A stretch of DNA of 64,000 nucleotides, taken from positions 1,178,001 to 1,242,000 of the forward strand of contig JAECYW010000021.1 in the NCBI GenBank assembly GCA_023014335.1, given 5' to 3'. The position numbers and the translations under genes were made by a program. Under the pieces are notes generated by a model. It did not search any database. It saw nothing but the letters and a program-made list of their open reading frames with translations, and had not been told where the DNA came from. This DNA is from Galerina marginata. Taxonomy: Eukaryota; Basidiomycota; Agaricomycetes; Agaricales; Galerinaceae. Positions 10,697 to 21,819 of the stretch are shown here, piece after piece (position 1 is the first letter of the stretch; each line of letters opens with the position of its first letter).

Positions 10697-12252
10697 TCAA
10701 CCCCTGGAATCGACCGGCTTCTCGAGCCAATCCCTCGCCTCAAAATCAGCCAATGTGTCGCTTGCCATCTCCTCAAAGCTTCTATACTTCAACCCCAAGA
10801 TTCGCTTGCCTTTCTCTGGGTTAAAGTCGAAGCGAATGAATTTCTCCAGTTCGGGCTTTCCCCGAGGGAGGATACCAGTTGTGTACAATTTGGGCAGGAG
10901 GACGTAAAGGATATTGCCTGATGACCGAACCGTTGGTTAAATTTAAGTATGAATGAAAGAAATTGGACGCGTACGCGATTCTTGCCATGTTGTTGCAGCT
11001 TTTGTGACGAAACAAGGGAAAGGGAAAGGTGAACAAAAAAATCATGCAACTAATTTATTGTACGTACCATTGGAAATGATAATTCTCTCCCCACCCGCTT
11101 CCTCCTTTCTCAACGCTAAAACATGGGCGGCCGCAACGTCCCGAACGTCGACGTATGCAAAAGACATTTTGAGCAAGTCGTCCGGTTTCTCTTGGGTTAT
11201 ATTTCTCCACCATACTCCCAAGGAAGAATTCAGGTCCTGTGGAGTTTTCAATTCCTGCAAAGGAGGCTTGAGACGACAGTTAGATGTTGAATATAGAGAC
11301 TGCTAATGAATAAATTAGCTTACACCGATAACCTATGGTTTAAATGTGCCCGTCAGGATCAAAATGAGCTCAGTGTAAACGACTGCGGTCGGAAGCTGCA
11401 TACCAGAGGAGGATTAAGGGTAACAATATCCCACTTGATTTCATTTTTATGCTGGCTATAAAAGTCCCAAGCCGCTGTTTAGATCAAGGATTTCAAAGTC
11501 AAAAACCGTTCTTTATCGTCAAACCTCAACGAGCAAATTAACTCACCTTTCTCCGCCAAAGTCTTCGAGGCCCAGTACTTCATAACCCCACTTGCATCTT
11601 TACCTTGGTCTTTCACAGTTTGTATAGCTTCGTCACCCCAGGTAGTTTCGTCGAAGACAACTCCGGGTTTCGCCCCCATGTTGGCCATAGCTGTAGCAGA
11701 AGAAGTGAGAACGATGCGCTTCACTTTGGTCCTTGAAAAGCGATCTTCAGCCGAGTTCAAGACAATGACTAAGCTCATACCCGAATTTAAGAGCGCTTTG
11801 CAAGATACCTATGGTACCTTGAACGGCTGGTTTGATGTAACCTTAGAGACAGACAGTAGTCAGAGAAATAACCCAGAAGTACTCAGTGTATTATTTACCA
11901 TCCGGATCGCTCGTTGGAGAGTCGAGGGGAGACGCGACATGCTCAATAGCGTCGACCTCTTTTACAGCTTTGTCAAAGGCCCCCTCCTGTCATCGTTTTC
12001 GTTCATCAGACAATGACGCCACATAAGCTGCTTAAAACACACCCTGACAATATCTTCAACGATGCTCCACTCGACTCTGTCGCCGTACGACCCGAAGTAC
12101 TCTCTCAAGCGCTTCCCCTTCTCCTCCGACCGCACAGCGCCTCGGACAGTATACCCATGCTCAAGAAGGGTCCGAACGACCCACATTCCTATGAAGCCAT
12201 TGGGGCCAGTGACGAGGACTTTCACTCTTTCATTAGGGTCGACGATTGGCAT
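10697..12252 (-). CDS. Extended short-chain dehydrogenase/reductase, paralogue 1
   Basis: Eight phase-checked exons (12252-12043, 11986-11899, 11841-11781, 11731-11547, 11474-11404, 11332-11324, 11266-11068, 10917-10697) give 347 residues. The N-terminal Rossmann motif is TGPNGFIG (15-22). The catalytic pair is Y172 and K176 (YWASK), with the serine region LTSSATA before it. This is the extended NAD(P)-dependent SDR group of dihydroflavonol reductase-like aldehyde/ketone reductases, often called D-lactaldehyde dehydrogenase or methylglyoxal-reductase-like in fungi. Its substrate cannot be read from sequence. Exon 6 is a 9-nt micro-exon coding Val-Ile-Gly. Exon lengths 210, 88, 61 and 71 are identical in the two other copies, so the three arose by duplication. 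The acceptor chosen for exon 7 (AAG at 11267-11269) is less standard than the rest. Confidence 0.88.
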
Positions 12253-13800
12253 TGCTTTACCGGGAGGTGGTGGAGAATGGAAGAGCTTCGGTAATCCACT
12301 CGGGTATGCGTCATGGTGTTGATTTGTAAGGACCTTCAAGCGTGTTCCGTATTCTTTGAAGCTTAGCGCTTATTGTCGAACCCGCTGAACTTGAACAGTC
12401 CCCACATTGCCGCGTATTGAAGGCGTTGAGTTATCCGCTTGGAAGATGGAGACGCGAAGTGATTCTAAAATCTTGAAAGGAAGTGGTTACATAGGAAGCT
12501 GTGGTCAAGTTGTGATCGGGCACTGGATGACATCAGCTGATGGTTGCCGAGTTTGCCGTTACCCAGTTTTGCTGTCTGCCTTTTTCGCAAGGAAGTCACC
12601 GCTTACCATACTCCCTCATGATCATCTTTTCGTTTTCGTTGACCGGCATTCCAAAGCTACAAATCTGGATATTGAAGTTCGCTTTCTTGTCTTCAACTTG
12701 AAGCTCATGAATCAGTCATGAATATTATATTCCGCCTTGGCAGGTCGCGACTCGTCTGAATCGCAGCTCGAGAAACTTAATTCGACAATTACCCTCAACG
12801 GCCGGGTTTTTAGCTTCAGACCTTGGGTTCTAAGCTCTCATTTCTTGACTACATGTGTTCAAAGTACATGCCGTTCCTCAGCTATCAAGTATTTTGCTCT
12901 CTGATCTATCAACCTTCGAGAGGACTGTGGCAGTGGTTGGACAATACCTTGGTCACTTGGGGCCAGACCAAATCGTCATTTGCTATCATCGAGCTCATAT
13001 GAACAGGCAATACCATGGAGACATTAGCAACGGCTTAGGAAATGTGGTATGTGCTGCGCAAGACTATCGTGTACTTGGAGGTCGCCGGGTAGTGTAATTC
13101 CATGATGGTTGGAAGGTAGATTTCAGAAAAGGTCGAGGCTTTCGCCAAGGCGACACTTCTTGGGATGCGTGCTTAACTCTGCTTAACTTCCGAAAAATTG
13201 GCGACGGGTATTTTCAGCGACATGCGTGGTTAAAATTCAAATTTAATTATAGTCGGTGAAGTCATCCTTTCAGCTACCTGGCATGTTGCTGATGGCTGAG
13301 GTATCTTAAATTAGACACATCCGCTTTTACAGCTCCTGTTCATTATCAGAAACTTGAAATTCCCTCTCTAGTCGGTCACTTTAACTGACTGACATATCGA
13401 AATATCAGCAAGTTTAGTTCCAACTTCCACGTACGTTAGTTTCATAATAGCCGATTGTACTCTCTCGCCAGCCGTAAGTGTCCAGTTAAGCTCTTGGGTT
13501 TTCTCTGACTTCCTCACCGACGGCGACGGTTTTTTAGAAGGCGCTGCAGATAGGAACCTCCGGTTAAACATTTTTTGGTTTTGATGGTGTCGCTTGCGAT
13601 GCAAGATTGTTTCTTTGACTCGAGCAGTTTCCGCTCTGGATCGAAAACTTTAATTCGAAGTAAGCAACCCAGCTTCTCCAGACCTGCAAGTTTTTGTATA
13701 AGAACCCCCTATCTTCTTCGTCGTTTTATATCTGTCGCTTATTCCAACCTACTCAATCGCCTGGTCGATCCGAGTCCCGCCTTATAGCAAGTCCGACATT
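12253..13800. other. Intergenic between divergent SDR and fasciclin genes
   Basis: This divergent region must hold both promoters. Frames of up to about 104 codons (for example 12407-12721 plus) have no domain or splice support. No convincing TATA box was seen apart from weak AT-rich stretches near 13725. Confidence 0.45.
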
Positions 13801-14934
13801 ATGCAGCTCAGAAATATTTTCCTACTAGGTTTCGCTGCCACTGCGTTGGCACAATCTATTGTCGACGTACTAAAAGGGCAAAGCCAACTCAGCACACTCG
13901 TTACTCTCCTGAACACTCAACCAGATCTTGTCAGCACGCTAGGAAGTGCGACGAACATCACCCTCCTCGCGCCTCATAACGATGCCTTCACCCAGTTCCT
14001 CAATTCTCCTGCCGGTATGCAGGCTGCCGCGACGCCTGGTGCTGTCGCTGCCCTGTTGACATATCATGTCATCAAGGGCACATTCCCTGCCTCCGCATTT
14101 ACCTCGACGCCAGTGTTCGTCAATACACTGTTGACTAACACCTCCTTCACGAATGTCACTGGTGGTCAAGTGGTTGAAGGTGTTGCTCCTCAAGGCGGTG
14201 GAGTCAATATCTTCAGTGGTCTAAAATCCAAATCGTCTGTTACTACACCTGTGCGTCGTTGTCTGGCATTGTGGATACCAAAATTATTGACTCTTTAACT
14301 GTTTGATTAGAACATAGCATTCACTGGTGGTATTATTCACGTCATCGACAATGTTTTGACAATTCCGCCGACTGTATCCGTCACCGCCGCGGCCAACAAC
14401 CTAACCCAGCTGGCTTCAGCTGTGACATCTACCGGACTTCTTTCAGCCGTCGATACAACACCCAATATTACAGTCTTCGCTCCCACAAACGACGCGTTCT
14501 CTGCAATCTCAAACGTAGTCAAAGGCCTGAGCAACGCCCAATTGTCGTCTATCCTCCAGTATCATGTAGTACCCGCTCTCGGATATAGCAGCCTTCTGTC
14601 CAACACCAGTCTCCCAACCCTCGAAGGCCAGAAAGTAAACATCGCGCTCTCGGGGGGCAACGTCAACGTTAACACCGCCCTTGTTACTGTCGCGGATGTT
14701 ATCGTGGCAAACGGTGTAGTGCATGTCATCAACAGGTACGAAAACGTTTCTGCTCAAATACGGTACGATGAAGCTAACATTATACAATCTTTCAGTGTTC
14801 TCAGCCTTCCCAACGGCTCGTCTTCTTCCTCGGGTAGTGCCTCTTCAGCTGGGTCCGCTATTGCGTTATCCCCTCGTATCGTCAAGTGTGCTGCATTTGG
14901 TGCACTGTTGTTTACCATTTCTTTGATGTTATGA
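13801..14934 (+). CDS. GPI-anchored protein with two fasciclin (FAS1) domains
   Basis: Three phase-checked exons (13801-14250, 14311-14735, 14796-14934) encode 337 residues. A signal peptide (MQLRNIFLLGFAATALA, cleavage near residue 17) is followed by two FAS1 repeats, at about 18-165 and 170-285. Each has the characteristic H1 and H2-type boxes: ITLLAPHNDAF and TYHVIKG in the first, ITVFAPTNDAF and QYHVVPA in the second. The second box of each repeat ends with HVIDNVL or VHVIN. Several Asn-x-Ser/Thr sites fit N-glycosylation. A Ser/Gly/Ala-rich linker and a C-terminal hydrophobic tail (about the last 20 residues) fit a GPI-anchor signal. FAS1 proteins mediate cell adhesion and are abundant on basidiomycete cell surfaces. 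The gene lies between two SDR paralogues without evident functional link. Confidence 0.9.
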
Positions 14935-15807
14935 CCGACCACGATCAAACTTGGGTTAAATAGGAATGGCGAGCACTAGCACGGATAGTAGACATTTAAT
15001 CGCAGAGTAATATATTATACACTCTCGTAAATTTCAAACCTTCCAACAGCCCTAATTCATTTGTTGTCGGTCGATGTCGTGGGTTCAGAAAAGCTATGTC
15101 TTTCCAATGAAATTTAGCAGGCGATTGAATGGGGGAGGAAAGAAGTAGGCTGTACTCGCGCTTTTGAAGTTCCTGGTTTGGTGACCGGTATTGGGACTCG
15201 GATAGATTGGCGGTCGAGCCAATCTCCGAGCCAATCGTGTGCCGGCGCCAAGGCCGGCGCTTATTCACAAACATTGTAGATTAGTAATTGTTCACTTACT
15301 CACTCATTCATACGGAAACTTTCCTGTAGATAATTTACTTGTATGTGGTACATTCTAGATAATATGTACCGTAATATGCATATAAACCCCCAATTCGAGG
15401 GTTGAAGAGTGTAACTATTGTTTTTACCTACACTGCGCTCAATAACCGGATTTCTGTAACACGATTGGCAATTGTGCATGGACCTTTGGGACCACTGCTG
15501 GAACACGATCGAACACAAATGTGGGTAATTCCAGATTCCCTGATATGGGCTGAGAATTGGTAGCCAAAAAGACCGTCGAACTACACAGGAGAACGAGCCA
15601 TGCTCCCACTCAGTATGAGGAGCCAGCCCGAAATTCCCTTGCTCCTCGTGATCTTACGGTTCACGATTCACGGCGAGGTTGAGACAAGGCGAGAAAGGAT
15701 TTCCGAGATTAGAAATTAGGGTTTTACGGCCCCCGAGGGTATATGCGCAGCATAAATGGGACCAATCGCATAGCCTTGCTGTGCAGAACCAACAATCCTT
15801 CATTGGT
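14935..15807. other. Intergenic, no gene seen
   Basis: No supported frame is present. A short GC-rich inverted motif (CGGCGCCAAGGCCGGCGC) occurs at 15242-15259. CCAAT-type motifs sit near 15760 and upstream of the TATA box at 15808, and probably belong to the next gene. Confidence 0.45.
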
Positions 15808-15813
15808 TATAAA
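15808..15813 (+). promoter_or_regulatory. TATA box, with CCAAT-like elements upstream
   Basis: TATAAA lies 59 bp upstream of the ATG at 15872. It is preceded by ATTGG immediately upstream and by GACCAATCG near 15760, a compact RNA polymerase II promoter arrangement. Confidence 0.55.
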
Positions 15814-15871
15814 CCCGCGCTGCCCTCACGTACACACTCGATTTTAATCTCGACTCCCCCGCCACCAAAAC

Positions 15872-16555
15872 ATGTCTGATGATGAGCTCTCCGTTGACGA
15901 TCTTCTCCGGCAAGCATTTGCAGAAGTGGACCCAGTACCTTTTTTGCTGCAGGTGGTGAAAGACCATCCTACATATGAAGATATCGAGTTCCCTCTAGTC
16001 AAGTACTATGTTGAAGCAGTGGAGAAAAACCCTTCTCGTGGACAAACTCTTGCATCTGCCCTCACCAGGTTGGAGACACTCTCATCCGATATCAATGGCG
16101 AGCTGGACCGAGCAGTCCACTTCAAGGCCGACTTCGAGAAGGAAGCCATTGACTACGGTCCGAAAAACAGTTTCCTCTTCCATTCCCTGCTATCTGGCTT
16201 ATCGCTCAAGAATCGACTGACTCAAAACTCTGTCATGTACGCGGCCATTGAGAAAGGCTTGGACCCGGATAGTTGGGACCAACCACCGTTTAATTCGCAG
16301 AACCCACAGGTGTTGGTGGTGGGAGCATGTATACAGCTGCTGCTCTGTGGGTCCGTGCTCACGACAGAGGTTGCAGGGCCCCGTTATAAAAGGTCGGCTG
16401 AGGTGGTCGCCAAGAACCTGAAGGGTCAGAAAATAACAGGGACGGTAAAGGATCCACATGCGATTCAAGTATTGGAGGTGAGGAATTATTACACGATTCG
16501 GATGCCTGATCTGATCTACCATAGCTGGCGATTTCGCATGCAGAGACTGGCTTGA
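15872..16555 (+). CDS. Unrecognised protein of about 200-227 residues
   Basis: A single open frame encodes 227 residues with an acidic N-terminus (MSDDELSVDDLLRQAF), a mainly helical middle and a hydrophobic stretch near residues 145-165 (QVLVVGACIQLLLCGSVLTT). I do not recognise the family. A good intron (donor after GAG at 16477, acceptor CAG at 16541-16543, 66 nt and so frame-neutral) could be spliced out near the end, giving a C-terminus QVLERLA instead of the longer tail. Both versions end at the same stop. A clear promoter upstream and uniform codon use support a real gene. The C-terminal segment KNLKGQKITGTVKDPHAIQ looks conserved-type, but no function is proposed. Confidence 0.65.
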   Translation: MSDDELSVDDLLRQAFAEVDPVPFLLQVVKDHPTYEDIEFPLVKYYVEAVEKNPSRGQTLASALTRLETLSSDINGELDRAVHFKADFEKEAIDYGPKNSFLFHSLLSGLSLKNRLTQNSVMYAAIEKGLDPDSWDQPPFNSQNPQVLVVGACIQLLLCGSVLTTEVAGPRYKRSAEVVAKNLKGQKITGTVKDPHAIQVLEVRNYYTIRMPDLIYHSWRFRMQRLA

Positions 16556-16929
16556 AGCCGGAAAACGAGCGTTATGATGTCTGGGTCCTCCTCTTTCCAT
16601 CGAAGTCTTGAAGTAATAAATCACCTATCCATACCGTCGGCCCCGGTCATTTAAGGTCGATCGTTAGTGCGTCAGTTACTCTGACGCTATTCGAGCTATA
16701 GGAATTGTGTACGAAATGAACGCTTATTAGCAGAAACCATTGACAACTTGCTCATGCGCTTGATATTCGGGAATCGGAAATTCGTGACCAACTTTTACTG
16801 ATGTCGACTAATAGTATTAATGTCGAATCACTGGCACGGCCGCTGATTTATTGTTTATACAGTTAGGAAGATACAAATACACAAATTATAGGGAACAGAC
16901 ATCCGATTCGCGGTCTTCGGAATGTCCAA

Positions 16930-18483
16930 TTAGTTTTTGACATACTTTTCAAGCCATCCCTTCCCCTGGAAATCTTCCAAAGTTTCCTTCATGATCGTGT
17001 CTAAGCTCCTATATTCTATCCCCAAGATCCGCTTCCCTTTCTCTGTATTGTAGTTGTACAACACCGCCGAGGTATCGAGCTCGGGATTTCCCCTCGGGAG
17101 AATGCCCGACTTGTACAGTTCTGGGTGGGCAGAGTAGAGAATGTTGCCTAGAAACGACGGTGGTTATTTAGAAAAGGCTAACCTGATGTAGCAAAATAAG
17201 ATACGTACGAATTCCTTGCCAAGTCACAGTGCCTTTTAACAAGAATAATAAGCAAAATGAAGCAAAATAATTCGTGAGCCACCTACCTGCTGAAATGATT
17301 ATTCTCTCCCCGCCCGCTTCCTCCTTCCTGAGCGCGAGGACATGTGCAGCGGCAGCGTCTCGGGCATGGATCCATCCAGAGGACGTCTTGAGAACATCGT
17401 CTGATTTTTCCTTGGTTACATTGTTCCACCAGATGCCCAAAGACGAGGAGTCTCCGTAGTCAGCAGGAGAGTTTGTTACCAGGAGGGAGGGCTAGTAGAG
17501 CTCGATGAGACGTCGTTTTATTGATAACTAGAGGATATATATCTTACCCCGGCAACCTAGAAGCACAGCAAATATCGTTGATGAAAGTCAGCTTCGTGAT
17601 AATCCGAAATAATAAACAAGATGCACTTACATAGGTCGGATTAAGAGCAACCAAGTCCCATCCAATCTCAGCCTTATGCTTGTTATAAAAGTCCCAAGCC
17701 GCTATTTAAGTCAGATTGAATAGAAACAATCAAAGTCAATGGTCTGCGAAAGTACTGAGGTGATGCACAAACCTTTTTCCGCCAAAGTCTTCGAGGCACG
17801 GTATTTCATCATCGGGGCAGCATCCTTGCCCTGCTCGTTCACAACTTGTACCGAATAGTCACCCCATCCACTTTCGTCGAACACAATGCCTGGCTTAGAC
17901 ACTACGCCGATGATAGCAGCAACAGATGAAGTGAGGACGACGCGCTTCACTTTGTTCCTTCAGAAGTAATAATATTAATACTTCAGTAAGCCTGGCTGAA
18001 AATCGCGAAGTGCTTACCCATATTTAAGAGCGCTTTGAAGGATACCTACAGTCCCACGAACAGCTGGTACGATATAATCTGCATACACGAATAACGATGA
18101 GACATAGACGCCACGCTAAGCATATCGCACTTACCATTCGGATCGCCGCTCGTTGAGCCGAGAGGAGACGCCATGTGCTCAATGGCGTCGACGTCTTTTA
18201 CAGCTTCATCGAAGGCACCCTCCTATACTCACCCGTCAACTATCAACAATTTCAAAACCTTTTAGACACATACCTTCACGATATCTTCAACGACAATCCA
18301 TTCGAACTTGTCACCATAAGACTTGAAGTGCTCCTTCAAGTACTTCCCCTTCGCCTCCGACCTTATAGCTCCTCGTACTGTGTAGCCCTGTTCAAGCAGG
18401 GTTTGGACGACCCACATGGCGATATAACCATTGGCGCCGCTGACGAGGACGCGCGTTCCTGCATTAGGTTCAACGGCTGGCAT
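16930..18483 (-). CDS. Extended short-chain dehydrogenase/reductase, paralogue 2
   Basis: Eight phase-checked exons (18483-18274, 18222-18135, 18078-18018, 17957-17773, 17701-17631, 17556-17548, 17491-17287, 17147-16930) encode 348 residues. The Rossmann motif is SGANGYIA, with alanine replacing the last glycine of the usual TGxxGxxG, a change shared with paralogue 3. The catalytic pair is Y172 and K176 (YRASK), with LTSSVAA before it. The 9-nt micro-exon codes Val-Ala-Gly. The segment after it (PSLLVTNSPADYGDSSSLG) differs most from the other copies and may shape a different substrate pocket. It lies 586 bp from paralogue 3 in the same orientation. The substrate is unknown, and the family reduces aldehydes or ketones with NADPH. 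Confidence 0.88.
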
Positions 18484-19069
18484 TGCGGTTTAAAATTAAA
18501 GTAAGTATTAGAACTTGGTAGTTTTTGAGCAAAAGCAGAAAAAAAGCGGATGCGATGATGATGTCCTCAGTGGTTGAAGCCGCTACTTGTAGGTTCGAGG
18601 TGGCTCGGTACGGTTTACTGAATACCGGAACGCGAGTGTCTCGGCGCTTGTAAGACTGGCGTCGATGACGCCATTTGTCCCGAATTGGGTGGATTGATAA
18701 GATTTCGACGGACCTGACAAAGGAAGAGAATATGTTCAGGGCGACTTCGAGGGTCCTCGGGGAGGAGAAGATAATCGTCTCATCCGCCGCTTTTGTCCCG
18801 ACGTCGGGTCAGGTATTGATTTGTAATTTCCCCGACATACCGGTACAACTTATACCCGAGTTCTAGCCTTGGATCAAGCCGTTTGAATCTGAAAATTAGG
18901 GATACATACCCAAAGTTAGTTACTGAAAATCCACAGTCAGTGCTTACGATACCATATTCGAAGATCCTATCAAAACGCAATTGCAGTCAATGAACACCCA
19001 TATTCTCTAAGTGTAATTAAAATACACTCAATCCGACTTTCTGACACTCTTCTCCCCATCTCTGACCGC
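18484..19069. other. Intergenic between SDR paralogues 2 and 3
   Basis: This holds the promoter of paralogue 2 and the 3' end of paralogue 3. Short frames here have no support. Confidence 0.5.
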
Positions 19070-20601
19070 CTACTTACCAATCCACCCCCTGCCCTCCCAA
19101 TCAGCAAGCGTATCTCGGGCAATCTCAGCAAGTGTCCGATATTTCAGTCCTAAGATCTTCTTTCCCTTCTCTGCGTTGTAGTCGAATAGGACCTGTCTTT
19201 GAAGGTCGGGCTTTCCGCGTGGGAGGATGGAAGACGTGTATAGTTCGGGGCGGAGAGTTGAGAGGAGGTCGCCTGGAAAGATCGGGATGCATCGTTAGGT
19301 AAAAGTATGAAGAGGTGAAAGGACTTACGAGTATCTTGCCACGTTGTGGTCCCTTCAGAATAAAGCAAGCAAATCAACATCGGCCAGATTAGCAATACCA
19401 GTTTGCTTACCTTCAGCTATAATTATCCTTTCACCACCCGCTGCATCTTTCTTCAAGCTCTCCACATGCGCGTTCGCGACGTCTCTAACGTCGGCGTACC
19501 CATATGTCATCCCGAGCACTGCGTCTGGCACGTCTTTGACTATGCTGTTGTACCATGCTAATAAGGAAAGGTTCAAGTCGGCGGGGGTTTTGGGATCTTG
19601 GAGTGCGGGCTGGGGGGGTGGGCGTGTTAATGCGCTTACAGAAGGAGTGGTAGGTGGACTTACACCGAGAACCTATGACGGAGAAAGAGGATTAGTAAAG
19701 CCGAAAGGAAATTATTACTTGCTTCGACTTACCAGAGGAGGGTTGATCACGACTAGATCCCATCCTACCTCAGTTTTGCATTTCTTATAAAACTCCCAAG
19801 CAGCTATCAGGTTCGAGATTCAGTCCATATTCGTTCATTCACTGATCCGAATCCACTCGTATGAGTGAATGGAAGGGACACTCACCTCGTTCTGCCAGCG
19901 TCTTGGAAGCGCGATACTTCACGATCTCCGAAGCAGCTTTTCCAACAGTGTTCACAGTCTCTATGTATTCGTCGCCCCAGTCATTTTCGGTGAAAGTGAC
20001 AACAGGAAGGTGAGCGACAGTGCGTAGTATCGCACCCACTGAAGAGGTTACGACGATACGTTTTACGTTCGTTCTGAATAGAGCGCGATAATGAACGAGA
20101 ATATATTAAGAAAATGAAAAGAAAAGCGTACCCGAATTTCAAGGCGCTCTCTAGAATGCCCAAAGTACCATGCACAGCTGGCTTGATATACTCTATCAAA
20201 AACGTCTGGTCAAATTGGAGTACGTGAAGATGGTCTGATAATTTACCATCGGGATCACCAGTGGAAGAAATGAGTGGAGAGGCCATATGTTCAATCGCAT
20301 CGACACCCTCCACCGCCTTGTCGAATGCACCGTCCTGTTCATAGGTCCAATAGGTTACCCAAACTGTTTGCTAGCACCGCTGGAGACGTACTTTTGTGAT
20401 ATCTTCAACGATGACCCATTCGAATTTATCTCCATATGAACTGAATATTTCCTGCATGCGCTTCCCTTTGCTTTCCGATCGAACGGTCCCGCGGACGGCA
20501 TATCCTTGCCTCAGGAGCGTGTGAACGACCCACGGCGCGATGTAGCCGTTCGCACCCGTGACGAGGACGCGTTTGCCAGCTCCAGATTCAACCACTGGCA
20601 T
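19070..20601 (-). CDS. Extended short-chain dehydrogenase/reductase, paralogue 3
   Basis: Eight phase-checked exons (20601-20392, 20334-20247, 20192-20132, 20073-19886, 19803-19733, 19672-19664, 19609-19411, 19272-19070) encode 342 residues. The cofactor motif is TGANGYIA. The catalytic pair is Y173 and K177 (YRASK), preceded by VTSSVGA. The micro-exon (GTTCTCGGT) codes Val-Leu-Gly and is followed by a canonical GTAAGT donor, which fixes its end. Exon 4 is one codon longer than in the other copies. A TATATAAA-like box about 125 bp upstream on the minus strand could drive it. The C-terminus ends in GRGWIGK. As for its paralogues, the reaction is reduction of a carbonyl substrate not predictable from sequence. 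Confidence 0.88.
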
Positions 20602-21774
20602 TGTTGATTTTGGTTTATGCTTGAAAGTCGAAGGTAAGGGATGTTAGCCGCGAAGGGAATGGAGAGACGAAGAGAACCCACTTGTAATCTGCGAAGAGAT
20701 AACGCGATCTTGTCTTCTCATGCTTTATATAAGGACGGGGTTGGCGTCATCCTGTCAGTGAGGTGCTTTATAAAGCATTCGGACATCACACGACGGTGGG
20801 ATACGTGCTAACGACGACAAAATTATCGCGTTCACAATGCCGAAAACCTAGTATGCCCGCAGATTCGGACAGGGAGTGTGTGGGTGGTGTCCTTTGGAAA
20901 AAGACTTGGCTTGAAGAGGGTCATTTGCTGTTGGTCGATTGTGAATAGCCAACAACTTGGGCGCTCATTCGGCGACACGAGTAGAACAGCAGCGAGACCT
21001 GACAAAGAGTAATACAGCCATTCTGGATAGTCCGATGGTGAGCCCTTTTTTCTGCCTAAGGCGGTCTGGAGCGATGACGGTCAGTCCAGAGAGACTAAAA
21101 AATAAACTGACACATACTAGTAATTGACACTCATAAAGAAATTACGACAAACCAGATGAAGGCGGCCTTTCGAAGGTATTTTCAATGGAATCGCCCATAA
21201 TACAAGTACAAGAAGTGTGCATGTCAGTGTTGGGGTGAAAAAGTTTTCTCTTTCAAGTTCGCCGGTCCAGTCACGGTTAGCCCACTGGTGGCTGTGCGGC
21301 GGCATCACCAAGTTTTCTCTCTTCCAGCAACTTCAACCATTACATCTTCCTTCATACGAATTCTTACTCCTGGAGCATCTACTGGTCGGGCAGCATCAGT
21401 GCAACGATGTGTGACGCCGAAGTTTTGACAGTCGAGAGGGGTTTTAGCCAACTTTCAATTTCCAAATCAACAACGTCGTCGTGGGCTGTCCAACCCAGTC
21501 ATTCCATCGACTACGGAGCGGTGATAATCGAGGAGCTGGATATATGTGATCCTATACAAGTACGCAGCCGAGAATAACCTTATTCATGACTCTTATCTAT
21601 CAAAGCCTATTATTGTCGTTGCAGGGCACGGTTCTCGAATAGTCGTATGACCATCACACACAGCATTCGTGACACCCAAAGTGCCGCGCCTTTCTCATGA
21701 ATGGCGAACAGCCAACCAGGTTCCAATATACTTTGACATATCTGGACCCCAACTACGGCCGTTGGAATGGTACT
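20602..21774. other. Divergent intergenic region
   Basis: This contains the promoter of SDR paralogue 3 (TTATATAAA on the minus strand at 20724-20732) and the upstream region of the AAA ATPase gene. Small frames are unsupported. Confidence 0.5.
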
Positions 21775-21780
21775 TATAAA
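21775..21780 (+). promoter_or_regulatory. TATA box of the AAA ATPase gene
   Basis: TATAAA ends 39 bp upstream of the ATG at 21820, with a pyrimidine-rich stretch between them, consistent with a very short leader. Confidence 0.5.
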
Positions 21781-21819
21781 GGTCCAATCTTGGCTTGACA
21801 CTCCCAGTTACCTCCCTCA

